Shown here: positions 17,728-25,922 of the stretch, in pieces | Layout of the letters: each line of letters starts with the position of its first letter | How positions within the stretch are numbered: position 1 is the first letter of the stretch | Program-made: the position numbers and the translations under genes | Notes under the pieces: generated by a model | Told to the model about the DNA's origin: nothing | The model's database searches: none | What the model saw: the letters and a program-made list of their open reading frames with translations, nothing else | DNA from: Methylobacterium sp. 2A | Lineage (GTDB): Bacteria; Pseudomonadota; Alphaproteobacteria; Rhizobiales; Beijerinckiaceae | Reading direction: 5' to 3' | Assembly: GCF_009806555.1 (NCBI RefSeq) | Contig: NZ_VUOK01000009.1 | Coordinates: 1 to 64,000, forward strand | DNA length: 64,000 nucleotides

Positions 17728-18111
17728 TCACGCGCGTGGGGGCCGCGGCAGCCGGTCGGGATCGACGGGGGGACGGCCCTGCGCGAGGCGGGCTCGCAGC
17801 GGCCGGCCCGGCACGGGCGGCGGCACCAACATCGCGGCCTCCAGGCGGGCCGCCAGATGACAGCCGCAATGGACATGCGCGGCAAGGCCGGGATCGACGG
17901 CGGTGGCGGTGTCCGGCGCGTCGAGGGCCGAGCCCTCGCCCGCCTCGTGGTGGCCGCCCGCGTGGAAGGCGAGATCCGCCGCGAGGCCGACGCCCGGCCC
18001 GGCGACCGACAGTGCCAGGACGAGCGCGAGGACGAGCGCGAGCATGCGGACGGCGAGCGCCCACCAGCCCCGCGCCCGAACCGTGCGCCTATGCCGAACC
18101 CCGAAGGTCAT
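17728..18111 (-). CDS. Small exported His/Cys-containing protein of the metal efflux operon
   Basis: A 127-residue protein with a basic start and one long hydrophobic segment (about residues 20-43, LALVLALVLALSVAGPGVGL) that looks like a signal peptide or anchor. The mature part carries HAGGHHEAGE and HVHCGCHLAA, groups of His and Cys suited to metal binding, and a Pro-rich tail. It lies 139 bp upstream of czcB on the same strand. It resembles DUF2946-like proteins found near copper/metal genes, but this is by general layout only. Possible periplasmic metal-binding or sensing factor (inference). Confidence 0.6.
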   Translation of the reverse strand: MTFGVRHRRTVRARGWWALAVRMLALVLALVLALSVAGPGVGLAADLAFHAGGHHEAGEGSALDAPDTATAVDPGLAAHVHCGCHLAARLEAAMLVPPPVPGRPLRARLAQGRPPVDPDRLPRPPRA

Positions 18112-18202
18112 CGCGGGTCTTATGGTCGAGGCGGAGCCGGGGACACAAGGGGCCCGCTTCGGAGCCGGCTTGCCCCGATTGGCGCCCCCGTCGAACAGGT
18201 TC

Positions 18203-19249
18203 TCAAGCAGCCAGCCGGAGGACCCAGTCGTAGAAGTCGGGCCAGCTCTCCGTCCGGGCCGGCTGATTCGGGGATGCGGCGGCCTCCGCCAAGGTCTCCG
18301 CCAAGATCTGGGACCGGACGTCCCGGGGGGCGTGGCCGAAGGCGGCGCGGAAGGCTTGCGCGAAATGCGCGGGGCTCTCGAAGCCCCAGCGATAGGCCAC
18401 CTCCGAGACGCGGGCGCCGCGCCCGTCGCCCGCGGCGAGGTCCTGATAGGCGCGGGCGAGCCGGCGCTGACGGATGTGGCCGGACACGCCCCCGAGCGGA
18501 GCGAACAGGCGGTACAGGGTGCTGCGCGAGAGCCCGAATTTCCGGCCGAGCGTCTCGGCGTTCAGGTCGGGAGCGGTGAGTTCGGCCTCGATGAACCGCC
18601 GGAGGATGAGAAGGAGCGGGGCACCGTCCGGGGCATGACCGACCCGGTCCGCCTCGGGCAGGCCGGAAACCGCCGCGCCAAGCAGCATCGCGGTCGCCTG
18701 CGCGGCCGCCGCGGCCTCGCGCTCCGAGAAGCCGGGGGCGTGTGCGCCGAGGGAGCGCAGATGATCGTTCAGCATCCGGCCGAACGGGGTCGCGCCCCGG
18801 ATCACCTGACCGTGGAGCGCGTCGAGCGCGCCCTGATAGGCGCCGAAGAGTCCGCGCGGCAGCACCACCGTGAGGGCCTGATAGTCCGTGGAACGGGCGG
18901 ATAGCGGCTGCGACAGGTCGAGCAGGCAGATGTCGCCCGGCCCGCACGCCTGCTCACGGCCGCCGACCGCGACCTGGGATCGGCCGGACAGGCGCACATG
19001 CGCCAGGACGTGATCGACGCCCATGCGGGCCACGAGGGCGCGGTCGCGGCTGAATTGCAGGCCGGAGGCGGTGGCCCGGCAAAGGATCGCGTTGCCGAGG
19101 TGCTGGACATGCGACTGGCCCCGGAACTCCGCCAGATCCTCCTTCCGGATCGCGAAGGTCCAGAACGGGGCGACGGCATCGCGCCAGGCCGCGGCCTGGT
19201 GAAGACCTGGCCGCGCGTCATCGAGGCGCAGAACTGAATTCGATCGCAT
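18203..19249 (-). CDS. AraC-family transcriptional regulator
   Basis: A 348-residue regulator. The N-terminal two-thirds look like the AraC_binding_2-type sensing domain (LCRATASGLQFSRD, ACGPGDICLLDLSQPL). The C-terminal double helix-turn-helix is clear: LNAETLGRKFGLSRSTLYRLF (first HTH, about 240-262) and VSEVAYRWGFESPAHFAQAF (second HTH, about 287-306), ending with RAAFGHAPRDVR. It is directly upstream of, and in the same direction as, the metal efflux genes (92 bp gap), so it may control them, although metal-responsive pumps are more often regulated by two-component systems or MerR proteins. Confidence 0.88.
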   Translation of the reverse strand: MRSNSVLRLDDARPGLHQAAAWRDAVAPFWTFAIRKEDLAEFRGQSHVQHLGNAILCRATASGLQFSRDRALVARMGVDHVLAHVRLSGRSQVAVGGREQACGPGDICLLDLSQPLSARSTDYQALTVVLPRGLFGAYQGALDALHGQVIRGATPFGRMLNDHLRSLGAHAPGFSEREAAAAAQATAMLLGAAVSGLPEADRVGHAPDGAPLLLILRRFIEAELTAPDLNAETLGRKFGLSRSTLYRLFAPLGGVSGHIRQRRLARAYQDLAAGDGRGARVSEVAYRWGFESPAHFAQAFRAAFGHAPRDVRSQILAETLAEAAASPNQPARTESWPDFYDWVLRLAA

Positions 19250-19526
19250 CGCCCGTGTGGCTCAACCCCATGCCGGAGTACTCGTCCGGGCGGATCTCTT
19301 ACAGGATATCGGGTTTCGAAGAAAACGGGCGGCGCCAGCAAGGGGATCGACCATCGCCCAACCCGCCTGCGCCGCGGCGGACCGCCGGATGAGGGATCCT
19401 GCCGGATCCGGTCCGCCCGTTCAGGGCGCGCCCGATACGAAACGTCCCGCGAGCCGGAGGGCTGCGGGACGGAGAGTTGCACGGTTGTGAGGACCGCTGA
19501 TCTCGGTCCTTATGGTTAACGGCGCG

Positions 19527-19706
19527 TTACCGTCCGCTCGGCGCCGCGCCGCTGCCCGTGGCGCCGTTGCCGGTGCTGCTGTCGCCCGCGGGCGCGCCGG
19601 AGGATGACGTGCTGCCGTTGGGCGTGCTCTGCGCGGCGGCCATGCCGGCGCTACCGGCGACGAGGGCGAGGGCGAGCAGGGCGGATTGGACGGTGCGGCT
19701 GGTCAT
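19527..19706 (-). CDS. Small secreted Ser/Gly-rich protein
   Basis: A 59-residue precursor with a signal peptide (MTSRTVQSALLALALVAGS, cleavage after AAAQ near residue 26). The mature part is a short Ser/Thr/Gly/Asn-rich tail. ATG 19706 has AGGAG a few bases upstream; the open frame to 20021 is not coding. A sigma-EcfG-like promoter (19788-19812) faces it. Probably a stress-induced exported peptide of unknown function. Confidence 0.55.
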   Translation of the reverse strand: MTSRTVQSALLALALVAGSAGMAAAQSTPNGSTSSSGAPAGDSSTGNGATGSGAAPSGR

Positions 19707-19787
19707 GGTGCTCCTGACTTCCAATCGAAGCTTCGGTGGGCCGGCACGCGGGGCCGGAGGGCCAGCCCGAGCCGGTCTGGCCTGGAT

Positions 19788-19812
19788 AACGGCCAGCCGC
19801 CGCGCCCGTTCC
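19788..19812 (-). promoter_or_regulatory. Candidate sigma-EcfG (general stress) promoter
   Basis: On the minus strand GGAAC (19812-19808) and GTT (19790-19788) are 17 bp apart, matching the GGAAC-N16/17-GTT pattern of EcfG/PhyR-controlled genes in Methylobacterium relatives. It lies 82 bp upstream of the small secreted protein gene. The pattern is short, so chance is possible. Confidence 0.4.
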
Positions 19813-19935
19813 GGGCCTAAATTCCTGCCGCCAGCGGCAAGCACTTCGTTAGTCGCGACAATTTCGATCGGGAACAGCCGTGCAACTCCCAAGCTTGTCC
19901 GGAAAACGGCCAACGAGGGCGGGCGAGGGCGGGAC

Positions 19936-20118
19936 GTGAAGATCTTCCGGATCATGCAGGCGGCGACGGGGGCGGTTCTCTGGATCGGCGCGGCGCTCGA
20001 CGCCCTGGCGGCGCTCGACACGATGGCGAGCGCGGCCGGCTACCGCGACAGCAGCGGAATCCCGCCCCACCTGCGGGCCGGCGGCCTTTACGTCGAGGAG
20101 GTGGAGGTCCGATCATGA
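19936..20118 (+). CDS. Small hypothetical protein with one hydrophobic helix
   Basis: A 60-residue product from GTG 19936, with a GGGCGGG stretch upstream. The N-terminal half (FRIMQAATGAVLWIGAALDA) could form an amphipathic or membrane helix; the C-terminal half is polar. Its TGA overlaps the ATG of the next gene (ATGA at 20115), which supports real translation and coupling. Function unknown. Confidence 0.55.
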   Translation: MKIFRIMQAATGAVLWIGAALDALAALDTMASAAGYRDSSGIPPHLRAGGLYVEEVEVRS

Positions 20119-20357
20119 CCAAGCTGTTCATCGCGCAGGTGCGCGACGCTCAGGGTGAGAAGCCCCTGGTCACCGTCCGGGCGGAGGCCGAGGGCGAGGC
20201 GCGCCTGTTCCTGACGGCCGCCTATCCGGACGCGGAGATCGCCGCCATCGCGGAGCCCAGCGACTGGACCAGCGATGCCGATACCGGAACCCGGGCCGGC
20301 GACATCCGCGAGCATCCGGGCGTCGCGTGGCAGATGCCCTCCAGCCTGGCGGGTTGA
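20115..20357 (+). CDS. Small hypothetical acidic protein
   Basis: An 80-residue soluble protein (MTKLFIAQVRDAQGEKPLVT, then an alternating strand/helix pattern, AAYPDAEIAAIAEPSDW). No cysteine, membrane segment or known motif. Translationally coupled to the upstream 60-residue gene by a 4-bp overlap. Function unknown. Confidence 0.65.
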   Translation: MTKLFIAQVRDAQGEKPLVTVRAEAEGEARLFLTAAYPDAEIAAIAEPSDWTSDADTGTRAGDIREHPGVAWQMPSSLAG

Positions 20358-20450
20358 GGGCCGGGTGCGGCCCGCGATCCGGCAGGCCGTTTGCAGACAA
20401 GTGTAACGGGTCGTTCAGGGGTTCTCAGCGTGGAACGGGGAGGCTGGGGC

Positions 20451-20807
20451 ATGATGTCCGGCGATCCGACACCGCGGCTCTTCGCGGCCGTGGCTTCCCT
20501 GACCGGCACCGGGATCCTGATGTGCCGGACGGAGCCGTCCTGGGACGGGATTCTGATCGGCCTGCTGTGTCTCGGCCTCTGGGCCCTCGGGACCCTCGCG
20601 GCGCGGCCCGCGCGCGCCCCCGTGAGGCCGGCGCGCCCGATGGTGCTGGAGGCCGTCATCGTCGAGACGCCACGGGCCGGGCAGGCGCTGCTGCCTGCGC
20701 CCCACCCCACCGGCCGGCCCCATGGTCCGGGGGCCGCGTCCCGCCTGACCGAAGCGCCGACGCACCGGCAGCGGGTGATCGAGCGATACACGCGCCAGCG
20801 CCGGTAG
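20451..20807 (+). CDS. Small membrane protein, hypothetical
   Basis: A 118-residue protein with two hydrophobic stretches (RLFAAVASLTGTGILMC and DGILIGLLCLGLWALGTLAA, about residues 9-50) followed by a basic, Pro/Arg-rich cytoplasmic-type tail ending RYTRQRR. ATG 20451 follows GGGGAGG. The frame is open from 20391, but the start that opens directly into the membrane segment is preferred. Function unknown. Confidence 0.5.
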   Translation: MMSGDPTPRLFAAVASLTGTGILMCRTEPSWDGILIGLLCLGLWALGTLAARPARAPVRPARPMVLEAVIVETPRAGQALLPAPHPTGRPHGPGAASRLTEAPTHRQRVIERYTRQRR

Positions 20808-20895
20808 CGCAGGCCCCGCGGTCCCTCGCGAGCTTCTGCCGCAGTCTCGATGCGGGCGGCCCCGGCGTTGGCCCAGAGCCAACCCAGGAGACAGC

Positions 20896-21096
20896 ATGGC
20901 GGACAAGGCTGACGTGACGACCTACACGGTGAAGCAGGCGCTGGCCGCCAAGGTCGGGGATCACATCGAGATCGCGGTCGAGGCGCAGGACGGCACGACC
21001 CTGAAGCTCAAGGCGACCGCCGACCAGCTGGATGCCCTGGTGGGCGATCTGGAGACGATCCTGGACGCCGACGATGCGGAGGGCGAGGCGGCCTGA
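20896..21096 (+). CDS. Small acidic hypothetical protein
   Basis: A 66-residue protein (MADKADVTTYTVKQALAAKV...) with a strand-rich middle (HIEIAVEAQDGTTLKLKATA) and an acidic helix at the end. It is preceded by AGGAGAC. The beta-type pattern could be a small binding domain, but no family was recognised. Confidence 0.6.
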   Translation: MADKADVTTYTVKQALAAKVGDHIEIAVEAQDGTTLKLKATADQLDALVGDLETILDADDAEGEAA

Positions 21097-21303
21097 GCCG
21101 CACCGCGCCGAAGCCGTTCGGCCGGCCTGACCGGGGCGAGCCCCGGGATCAGGAGCGGCCCCCGATCGCGGCACGATCGGGGGCCGCTGCCGCTGAAGCG
21201 TCCCGATCCGGGGCGGGGCCGGTCCGAGGCGGAAGCCGCCACCGATCTCCGGATGCCCCGGGGATCGGCCGCAACGGCCGGATCGGGGCCGTTCTTGAGC
21301 AGG

Positions 21304-21335
21304 ACAGTTCCTGGGCAGAACAGTTTCTGGGCAGA
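21304..21335. repeat. Tandem repeat, 2 x 16 bp
   Basis: ACAGTTCCTGGGCAGA is followed immediately by ACAGTTTCTGGGCAGA. A longer imperfect duplication surrounds it: GTTCTTGAGC occurs near 21292 and again near 21350. The block lies in the 430-bp stretch between the genes at 20896 and 21525, where no gene is supported. Confidence 0.75.
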
Positions 21336-21524
21336 CACCGGATAAGCGGTTCTTGAGCCGGCCATTTCTGGTATGGCTTCGTCTCGATCGATGGGTCCGA
21401 GGAGGTTTCCCGTGTTCGGCTGCGTCTGCGCTCTCCGGAACGGCAAAGCCTCGGCCCCTGGAAGCCGGGCGCACGGAACCGGGCCGCGGGCCGCGTAGGC
21501 CGCATCACCGGCCCGGAGCCCCCC

Positions 21525-21785
21525 ATGGCCGCGAGCCCACCGCCGGCACCCTATCGCCTGCAATGCGTCGTGCATCGAGAGAGCGCGAGCGGCATCATCA
21601 TCCACGACGAGCAGATCCTCGCGCCATCCGAGAACGCGGCCGTGGCGGACGCGAAGGCGCGCTTCGCGCAGCTGCTCGCCGGCCGCTCGGGCTCGGCCGC
21701 TCTGAGGGATCGGGCCGGGCGCGTCGTCTGGTCCAGGCGGCAGAACACGCCGTCGGGGTCAGCGACGCCCGAACCCGAGGGATAG
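21525..21785 (+). CDS. Hypothetical protein, 86 residues
   Basis: A small soluble protein (PYRLQCVVHRESASGIIIHD, DAKARFAQLLAGRSG, RDRAGRVVWSRR) with no known motif. The pattern of a strand pair followed by a helix and a strand is typical of small alphaproteobacterial proteins of unknown role. ATG 21525 has GGAG about seven bases upstream. Confidence 0.55.
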   Translation: MAASPPPAPYRLQCVVHRESASGIIIHDEQILAPSENAAVADAKARFAQLLAGRSGSAALRDRAGRVVWSRRQNTPSGSATPEPEG

Positions 21786-21823
21786 CTGCGCTGACGCTCG
21801 CTCGCGCGACGGGCCGCCGCGCC

Positions 21824-22006
21824 TCAGCGCTGCGGTTCCAGGTCGATCACCAGGTCGATCATCGGGCCACCGAGATCGAAGATCTCGTCATCGGACGGAC
21901 ACCCGTCCTCAAGCTCGATCTCCTCCCGGCGCCGGAACGAGACCGCCGACAGGACGCCGAGCGAGAGCGCACCCGCCAAGAGAGCAACCAGGATCGCGAC
22001 CGTCAT
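21824..22006 (-). CDS. Small single-pass membrane protein with acidic tail
   Basis: A 60-residue protein: one hydrophobic helix (MTVAILVALLAGALSLGVLS), a basic stop-transfer (FRRRE) and an acidic tail (ELEDGCPSDDEIFDLGG). ATG 22006 is preceded by GGGGGG; the open frame to 22042 is not needed. Function unknown. Confidence 0.55.
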   Translation of the reverse strand: MTVAILVALLAGALSLGVLSAVSFRRREEIELEDGCPSDDEIFDLGGPMIDLVIDLEPQR

Positions 22007-22192
22007 GACGAACCCCCCGGGTGCGGCGTGCAGCGGCATCAAGCACCGGCATGATTAAGACCGGGTTCCCACGGCGACGCAAGGGCGAGGCGATCCGCCG
22101 CGGCGCGGAAGGCGTCGAAACACACACGGTGTGTCCCGCCATATCCCGCCGCCGCATCGCGCGTCGGCAACGCCCATCGGAGGGGCAGCAGC

Positions 22193-22690
22193 TCACCGCC
22201 GCTCGGGCACGGCATCCTGCTGGCGGTCGACCTCGTCGCGCACGCCGCGGCCGGCCATCAGGATCTCGGTCATGAAGGCCGCGATCGCCGCGACGGTGCA
22301 GAGCAGGGCCGCCCCGAAGCAGGCGAACAGGACCGACGCGGCGGCGGCGTCGCGCAAAGCCCCGACGAACAGGGTCAGCACGGCCACGCCGATCAGGCAG
22401 CTCCCGAGCGAGGCGAGGGCGACCGCGATGTCGAGCACGAAGGAGCGCCGCCGCAGGTAGGTCAGCCGGCGCGACAGGCGCCGGGCCTCGGCATCCGCCG
22501 CCTTCGCCCGCTCGATCCTGGCAGCCTCCGCCGAGAGGGCATCGACCTTGTCGGCGATCCGGCCGAGGCGGGTCGAGAACACGTTGAGCAGCGTCGCGAG
22601 CGCCGAGAGCAGGAAGGCGGGCGCGAGCGCCACCTGGATGATGTGCGCGATGCTGTCGGGCTCGGTGGAGCTGAGCGAGAATCCGAACAT
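22193..22690 (-). CDS. DUF2721-type membrane protein
   Basis: A 165-residue protein with an N-terminal hydrophobic helix (HIIQVALAPAFLLSALATLLN), the characteristic FSTRLGRIADKVDAL segment, a charged coiled stretch (AARIERAKAADAEARRLSRR) and two C-terminal membrane helices (about 85-108 and 112-140). This order matches the DUF2721 family. The role of the family is unknown. Confidence 0.8.
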   Translation of the reverse strand: MFGFSLSSTEPDSIAHIIQVALAPAFLLSALATLLNVFSTRLGRIADKVDALSAEAARIERAKAADAEARRLSRRLTYLRRRSFVLDIAVALASLGSCLIGVAVLTLFVGALRDAAAASVLFACFGAALLCTVAAIAAFMTEILMAGRGVRDEVDRQQDAVPERR

Positions 22691-22828
22691 CCGACGCTAC
22701 GCCCGCGCGCGCGTCACGCGCGACAGGCCGTCCGGGCTGCACCCGGGGCTCGCTTGGAGGGGGAGGGGAAATCGCGATGGCACCATCCGGCCAGGGTCAC
22801 CACAGGATGCCCCGCCCGTGCAAGTCCG

Positions 22829-22981
22829 TCACCGGAACCGCCACACCCGCGGATTGGTGGCGACGGCCGCCAGGACGTAGCAGGCGAAACCGAGCGGCGT
22901 CCCGTAGGCCACGACGGCGACGCCGATCCCGATCCAGATTGCCAGGAGGGCGAGCATCGACAGCAGGGCGACCGGATTCAT
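22829..22981 (-). CDS. Small membrane protein, 50 residues
   Basis: Read leftward from ATG 22981 to TGA 22829. The sequence begins MNPVALLSMLALLAIWIGIG and continues with VAVVAYGTPLGFACYVLAAV and a basic end (NPRVWRFR), giving one or two membrane helices. A GGGAGG ribosome binding site lies seven bases upstream and codons end mostly in G or C. It stands downstream of the gene at 23019-23348 with a 37-bp gap. Function unknown. Confidence 0.6.
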   Translation of the reverse strand: MNPVALLSMLALLAIWIGIGVAVVAYGTPLGFACYVLAAVATNPRVWRFR

Positions 22982-23018
22982 GCGCGCCTCCCGGAGCTAT
23001 GGCCGATGTGCCGTACCG

Positions 23019-23348
23019 TCACGGCGCGGGCGGCAGCGCCTGCACGACGATGGCCGCCGGCACCGAGCGCCGGATGCAGGCGAGCGACGCCGCCACCCTC
23101 GCCCGGTTCAGGAACGGCCCGAACACCACCGGCGCATCGCCGGGCGGCGTCTCCGCGAAGGTGTCGAGCGCATCGACCCGGGCCGTGAGGCGACAATCCC
23201 GGCTTGCCCGCGCGACCGCGGGGGTCACGCCCTCGGGACCGATGAAGCGGGACAGGAGCGGGCCGCGGACCGAGCCGGCATAGATCCACCAGCCGATCGT
23301 ATCCGCCTCGACCGCGCCGGCCGCCCGCGGCCGGCCCAGGCAAGGCAT
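23019..23348 (-). CDS. Hypothetical protein, possibly the 3' part of a frameshifted gene
   Basis: From ATG 23348 this frame gives 109 residues with good codon use (AVEADTIGWWIYAGSVRGPL...VFGPFLNRARVAASLACIRR). Immediately upstream another frame (from ATG 23623) also has coding character and ends its credible part near MHARNILACLAWAGRG at about 23330. Joining the two by one base near 23325-23345, inside a GGCCGCGGGCGGCC run, would give a protein of about 200 residues. The short form from 23348 may be translated by itself. No motif was recognised in either part. Confidence 0.45.
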   Translation of the reverse strand: MPCLGRPRAAGAVEADTIGWWIYAGSVRGPLLSRFIGPEGVTPAVARASRDCRLTARVDALDTFAETPPGDAPVVFGPFLNRARVAASLACIRRSVPAAIVVQALPPAP

Positions 23349-23896
23349 GCGAGGATGTTGCGGGCGTGCATGCAGGCCGGCTCCATCCGGACCGGCGCGG
23401 CGATCCCAACCTCGCGGTCGACGATCGAGCCGGTGCTCTCGCCGGCGAAGCCCGGTTGCGGATGGGCGCCATGATCCGCTGACGTCACGCGGTCCGCTCG
23501 CCGACACGCGACATCCGCCGCTTCTCCACAGGCCACACGGCCGATCCGCGCGGCGGTCGCGGCGGAGGCAGCCTGCGCGAGGACTGGGTTTCCGCCCAAC
23601 GCACCGCGAAATCCACCGGCCACTATAATGACGGACCTCCATCATCGAAGGTCAGGCCATTCGCTGAGAGCTTTCATCGGCGGATGATCGGCCGCGATCA
23701 TTGGCCATGCCCCGGGTCAGGTCTGCACGAGCCCGGCGCGGGCCGGCGGGAGACCCACGCACCAGCCAGGTAGACAGAGGGTCGGCCGCCGGGAAACCGG
23801 ACGTCCCGGATGGCCAGCCATCGGAGGGGCCGGTAAATTAATGTTAACCGCTTTCAGCCGGCCGGGGCGGGCTTGCGGGCCGTCATCGGTTAGGAT

Positions 23897-23987
23897 TTAA
23901 CAAACGACGAAGCTTCCTGGTTGGTCCTGGGAACGTTTACGAGCGAACTCAAGCCCCGCCCGCCTCCGCGCAGCGGGGCTTCTTGTT
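23897..23987 (+). ncRNA. Candidate small RNA ending in a strong terminator
   Basis: In a gene-free stretch, AAGCCCCGC (23951-23959) pairs with GCGGGGCTT (23973-23981), followed by CTTGTTT, a good intrinsic terminator. No gene lies just upstream on the plus strand, so the terminator may end an independent transcript. The loop holds CCGCCTCCGCG, with a CCTCC core able to pair with ribosome binding sites, as in some alphaproteobacterial sRNAs. The 5' end is a guess. It could instead be a stand-alone insulator. Confidence 0.3.
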
Positions 23988-24304
23988 TGAGCCCTGTCCC
24001 GGCTCCGGCATCCGACAGGATAGGCGAGAGCGCCCACCGCCGAACCGGAGGAGGCCGCCTCGGAACACAGGCCTGGAACCGGCTCCGACGGCGGTGCGAT
24101 CGGGGCCGGCCCGAACGGGAACGCCCGGATACGCGTCTTCCGCCGCGCCGCCGCAATCTCCTGCGGAAGGTGCTCCAGCACACTTGATTATTGGCCGTTC
24201 GAAAACGCGAAGCTCGGCTGTTGCAGCGTTGCACTATCGCGCGGCATCAACCTGTCGTTCTGTGGTCCGGTACACATCCCGCCCAACGGGAGACAGAGGA
24301 CCAG

Positions 24305-25141
24305 ATGATCAAGAAGCTTCTTCTCGCGAGCGCCGCCACGGCTCTCCTCACCGGCGCCGCCTCGGCCGCCGACCTGCCGCGCCGCGCCGCCCCGCCGCCC
24401 GTGTTCACCCCCGTGCCGGTGTTCACCTGGACCGGCGCCTACTTCGGTATCAACGCCGGCTACGCCTTCGACGCCTCCAGCCGCTCGACCGGCTCGTCCT
24501 TCGGCGTGCCCTTCCCCTACGCCGCCCCCGGCACCGTCGCCACCTTCCGCGACCGCAGCCAGGACGGCTTCTCGGGCGGCGCCCAGATCGGCTACAACTT
24601 CCAGCTGACCCCGGGCAACGGCGTGGTGTTCGGCATCGAGGCCGACGCCCAGTACCTCGACTTCGGCCGCAACCGGAACAACGCCTTCATCAGCGGCGCC
24701 GTGGCTCCGGGCTACTACGTCACCGACCCGCGCGGCCTGTCGAGCCTCGACTACTTCGGCACCGTGCGCGGCCGCCTCGGCTACGCCTTCGACCGTGTCC
24801 TCGTGTACGGCACCGGCGGCTTCGCCTACGGCTCGGGCTCCTCGGATCGCTCGTTCGGTGGCTACGCCGGCAACGACAGCTTCCGCACCGGCTACGCGGT
24901 CGGCGGCGGCATCGAGTACGCGCTCCCCACCGACTCGTTCCTGAACTTCTTCCGCTCCTCGGCCGTGACGCTCAAGGTCGAAGGCCTGTACGTCAACCTC
25001 GACCACAACAACCGCAACCAGGGCGCGTTCGTCATCAACGCCGCCAACAACTTCCCGGTCGTCTACAGCGGCGTCGGCCGTCGCTCCGACGAGTTCGCCG
25101 TCGTCCGCGCCGGCCTGAACTACAAGTTCGGCTCGTACTAA
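24305..25141 (+). CDS. Outer-membrane beta-barrel protein, RopB/Omp25 type
   Basis: A 278-residue porin-like protein with a signal peptide (MIKKLLLASAATALLTGAAS, cleavage after ASAA). It then has the typical ADLPRRAAPPPVF linker, FTWTGAYFGINAGYAF and amphipathic strands (IGYNFQLTPGNGVVFGIEAD, GTVRGRLGYAFDRVLVYGTG) to the C-terminal AVVRAGLNYKFGSY strand. These features are shared with the Omp25/RopB family of Rhizobiales and Methylobacterium. Codon use is strongly biased to C-ending codons, which suggests high expression. GGAGACAGAGGA lies upstream of ATG 24305. Confidence 0.88.
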   Translation: MIKKLLLASAATALLTGAASAADLPRRAAPPPVFTPVPVFTWTGAYFGINAGYAFDASSRSTGSSFGVPFPYAAPGTVATFRDRSQDGFSGGAQIGYNFQLTPGNGVVFGIEADAQYLDFGRNRNNAFISGAVAPGYYVTDPRGLSSLDYFGTVRGRLGYAFDRVLVYGTGGFAYGSGSSDRSFGGYAGNDSFRTGYAVGGGIEYALPTDSFLNFFRSSAVTLKVEGLYVNLDHNNRNQGAFVINAANNFPVVYSGVGRRSDEFAVVRAGLNYKFGSY

Positions 25142-25155
25142 GACTCGCCCGCGGA

Positions 25156-25189
25156 AACACCGGTCCGGCCTGACGGCCCGGCGGGTGTT
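25156..25189 (+). terminator. Terminator-like hairpin of the porin gene
   Basis: AACACC (25156-25161) with CCGGCC and GGCCCGG inside pairs with GGTGTT (25184-25189), followed by CTCCC. It starts 15 bp after the porin stop codon. The T-run is weak. Confidence 0.5.
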
Positions 25190-25284
25190 CTCCCGGCAAT
25201 CGACCCTCGGCGATGCGGCCCCGCCGCATCGCCCCTCGACCCGAGCATCCCCAGCCCGATCAGACTGGCCGCTCGCGCCGAGCA

Positions 25285-25311
25285 ACGCCCCGGGAGCCTC
25301 TCCCGGGGCGT
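25285..25311. terminator. Strong hairpin between convergent genes
   Basis: ACGCCCCGGGAG (25285-25296) pairs perfectly with CTCCCGGGGCGT (25300-25311) around a 3-base loop, with CTTT following on the plus strand. It lies between the porin gene and the leftward gene ending at 25337, and could stop transcription from both. Confidence 0.7.
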
Positions 25312-25336
25312 CTTTCGTCGTGGGGAACCGCCCGCC

Positions 25337-25891
25337 TCAAGCGTGAACGGCGTGCTCCAGCTGCGCCTTCGACATCTTCGACCGGCCGGGCACGTTCTGC
25401 GCCCGGGCCTTGCGCATCAGCGCGGCCTTGGTCGTCCCGGACTTGCTCTCCGTCTTGCCCTCCGTCTTGCCGGCAGCCTTGCTGCTCGCCTTCCCGCTCT
25501 TGCGCGCGGCGGCGGATTTCTCGGCGGCCGCCTTCGGCTGCTTCGAGAACTGCTTGCCCTTGGCGGTATCGGCCCGCTTCTTGGCCGTGCTGGCGGCATA
25601 TTCCTTGTCGCTCAGCGTCGCGCGGGCCTTCTTGGGCAGATAGCGCTCGCCGGTCTTCCCGCTTTCCTGGCCAGACTTCGTGCCCCATTCCTCGTCGGTC
25701 CACTGCTTGAGGTGGTTGTCGTCCGACTTCTTGCCGGCGTAGCCGCCGCCTTCCTTCTTGTATTCGGCGGTGGCCATCTGGGCCTTGCGCGCCGACCACT
25801 GGCCCGGCTTGCCGCCCTTCTCCGACTTCGTGACCTGCTTCTTGACCTTCTCCCACAGTTTGGGATCGGTCTTCTTCGCGGTTCCGGCCAT
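25337..25891 (-). CDS. Lysine-rich hypothetical protein, DUF5872-like, with C-terminal SAP/Rho-N-like motif
   Basis: A 184-residue very basic protein. The N-terminal half (KLWEKVKKQVTKSEKGGKPG, QWSARKAQMATAEYKKEGGG, HLKQWTDEEWGTKSGQESG) matches DUF5872-type proteins by pattern. The middle is a Lys/Ala/Ser-rich disordered linker. The end, KAALMRKARAQNVPGRSKMS, followed by KAQLEHAV, resembles a SAP/Rho-N helix-extended-helix nucleic-acid-binding motif. ATG 25891 has GGAGACG upstream and a candidate sigma-EcfG promoter 32 bp away. A stress-related DNA- or RNA-binding role is likely (inference). Confidence 0.72.
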   Translation of the reverse strand: MAGTAKKTDPKLWEKVKKQVTKSEKGGKPGQWSARKAQMATAEYKKEGGGYAGKKSDDNHLKQWTDEEWGTKSGQESGKTGERYLPKKARATLSDKEYAASTAKKRADTAKGKQFSKQPKAAAEKSAAARKSGKASSKAAGKTEGKTESKSGTTKAALMRKARAQNVPGRSKMSKAQLEHAVHA

Positions 25892-25922
25892 CGTCACGTC
25901 TCCGAATAAAGATTTCGCAGAC

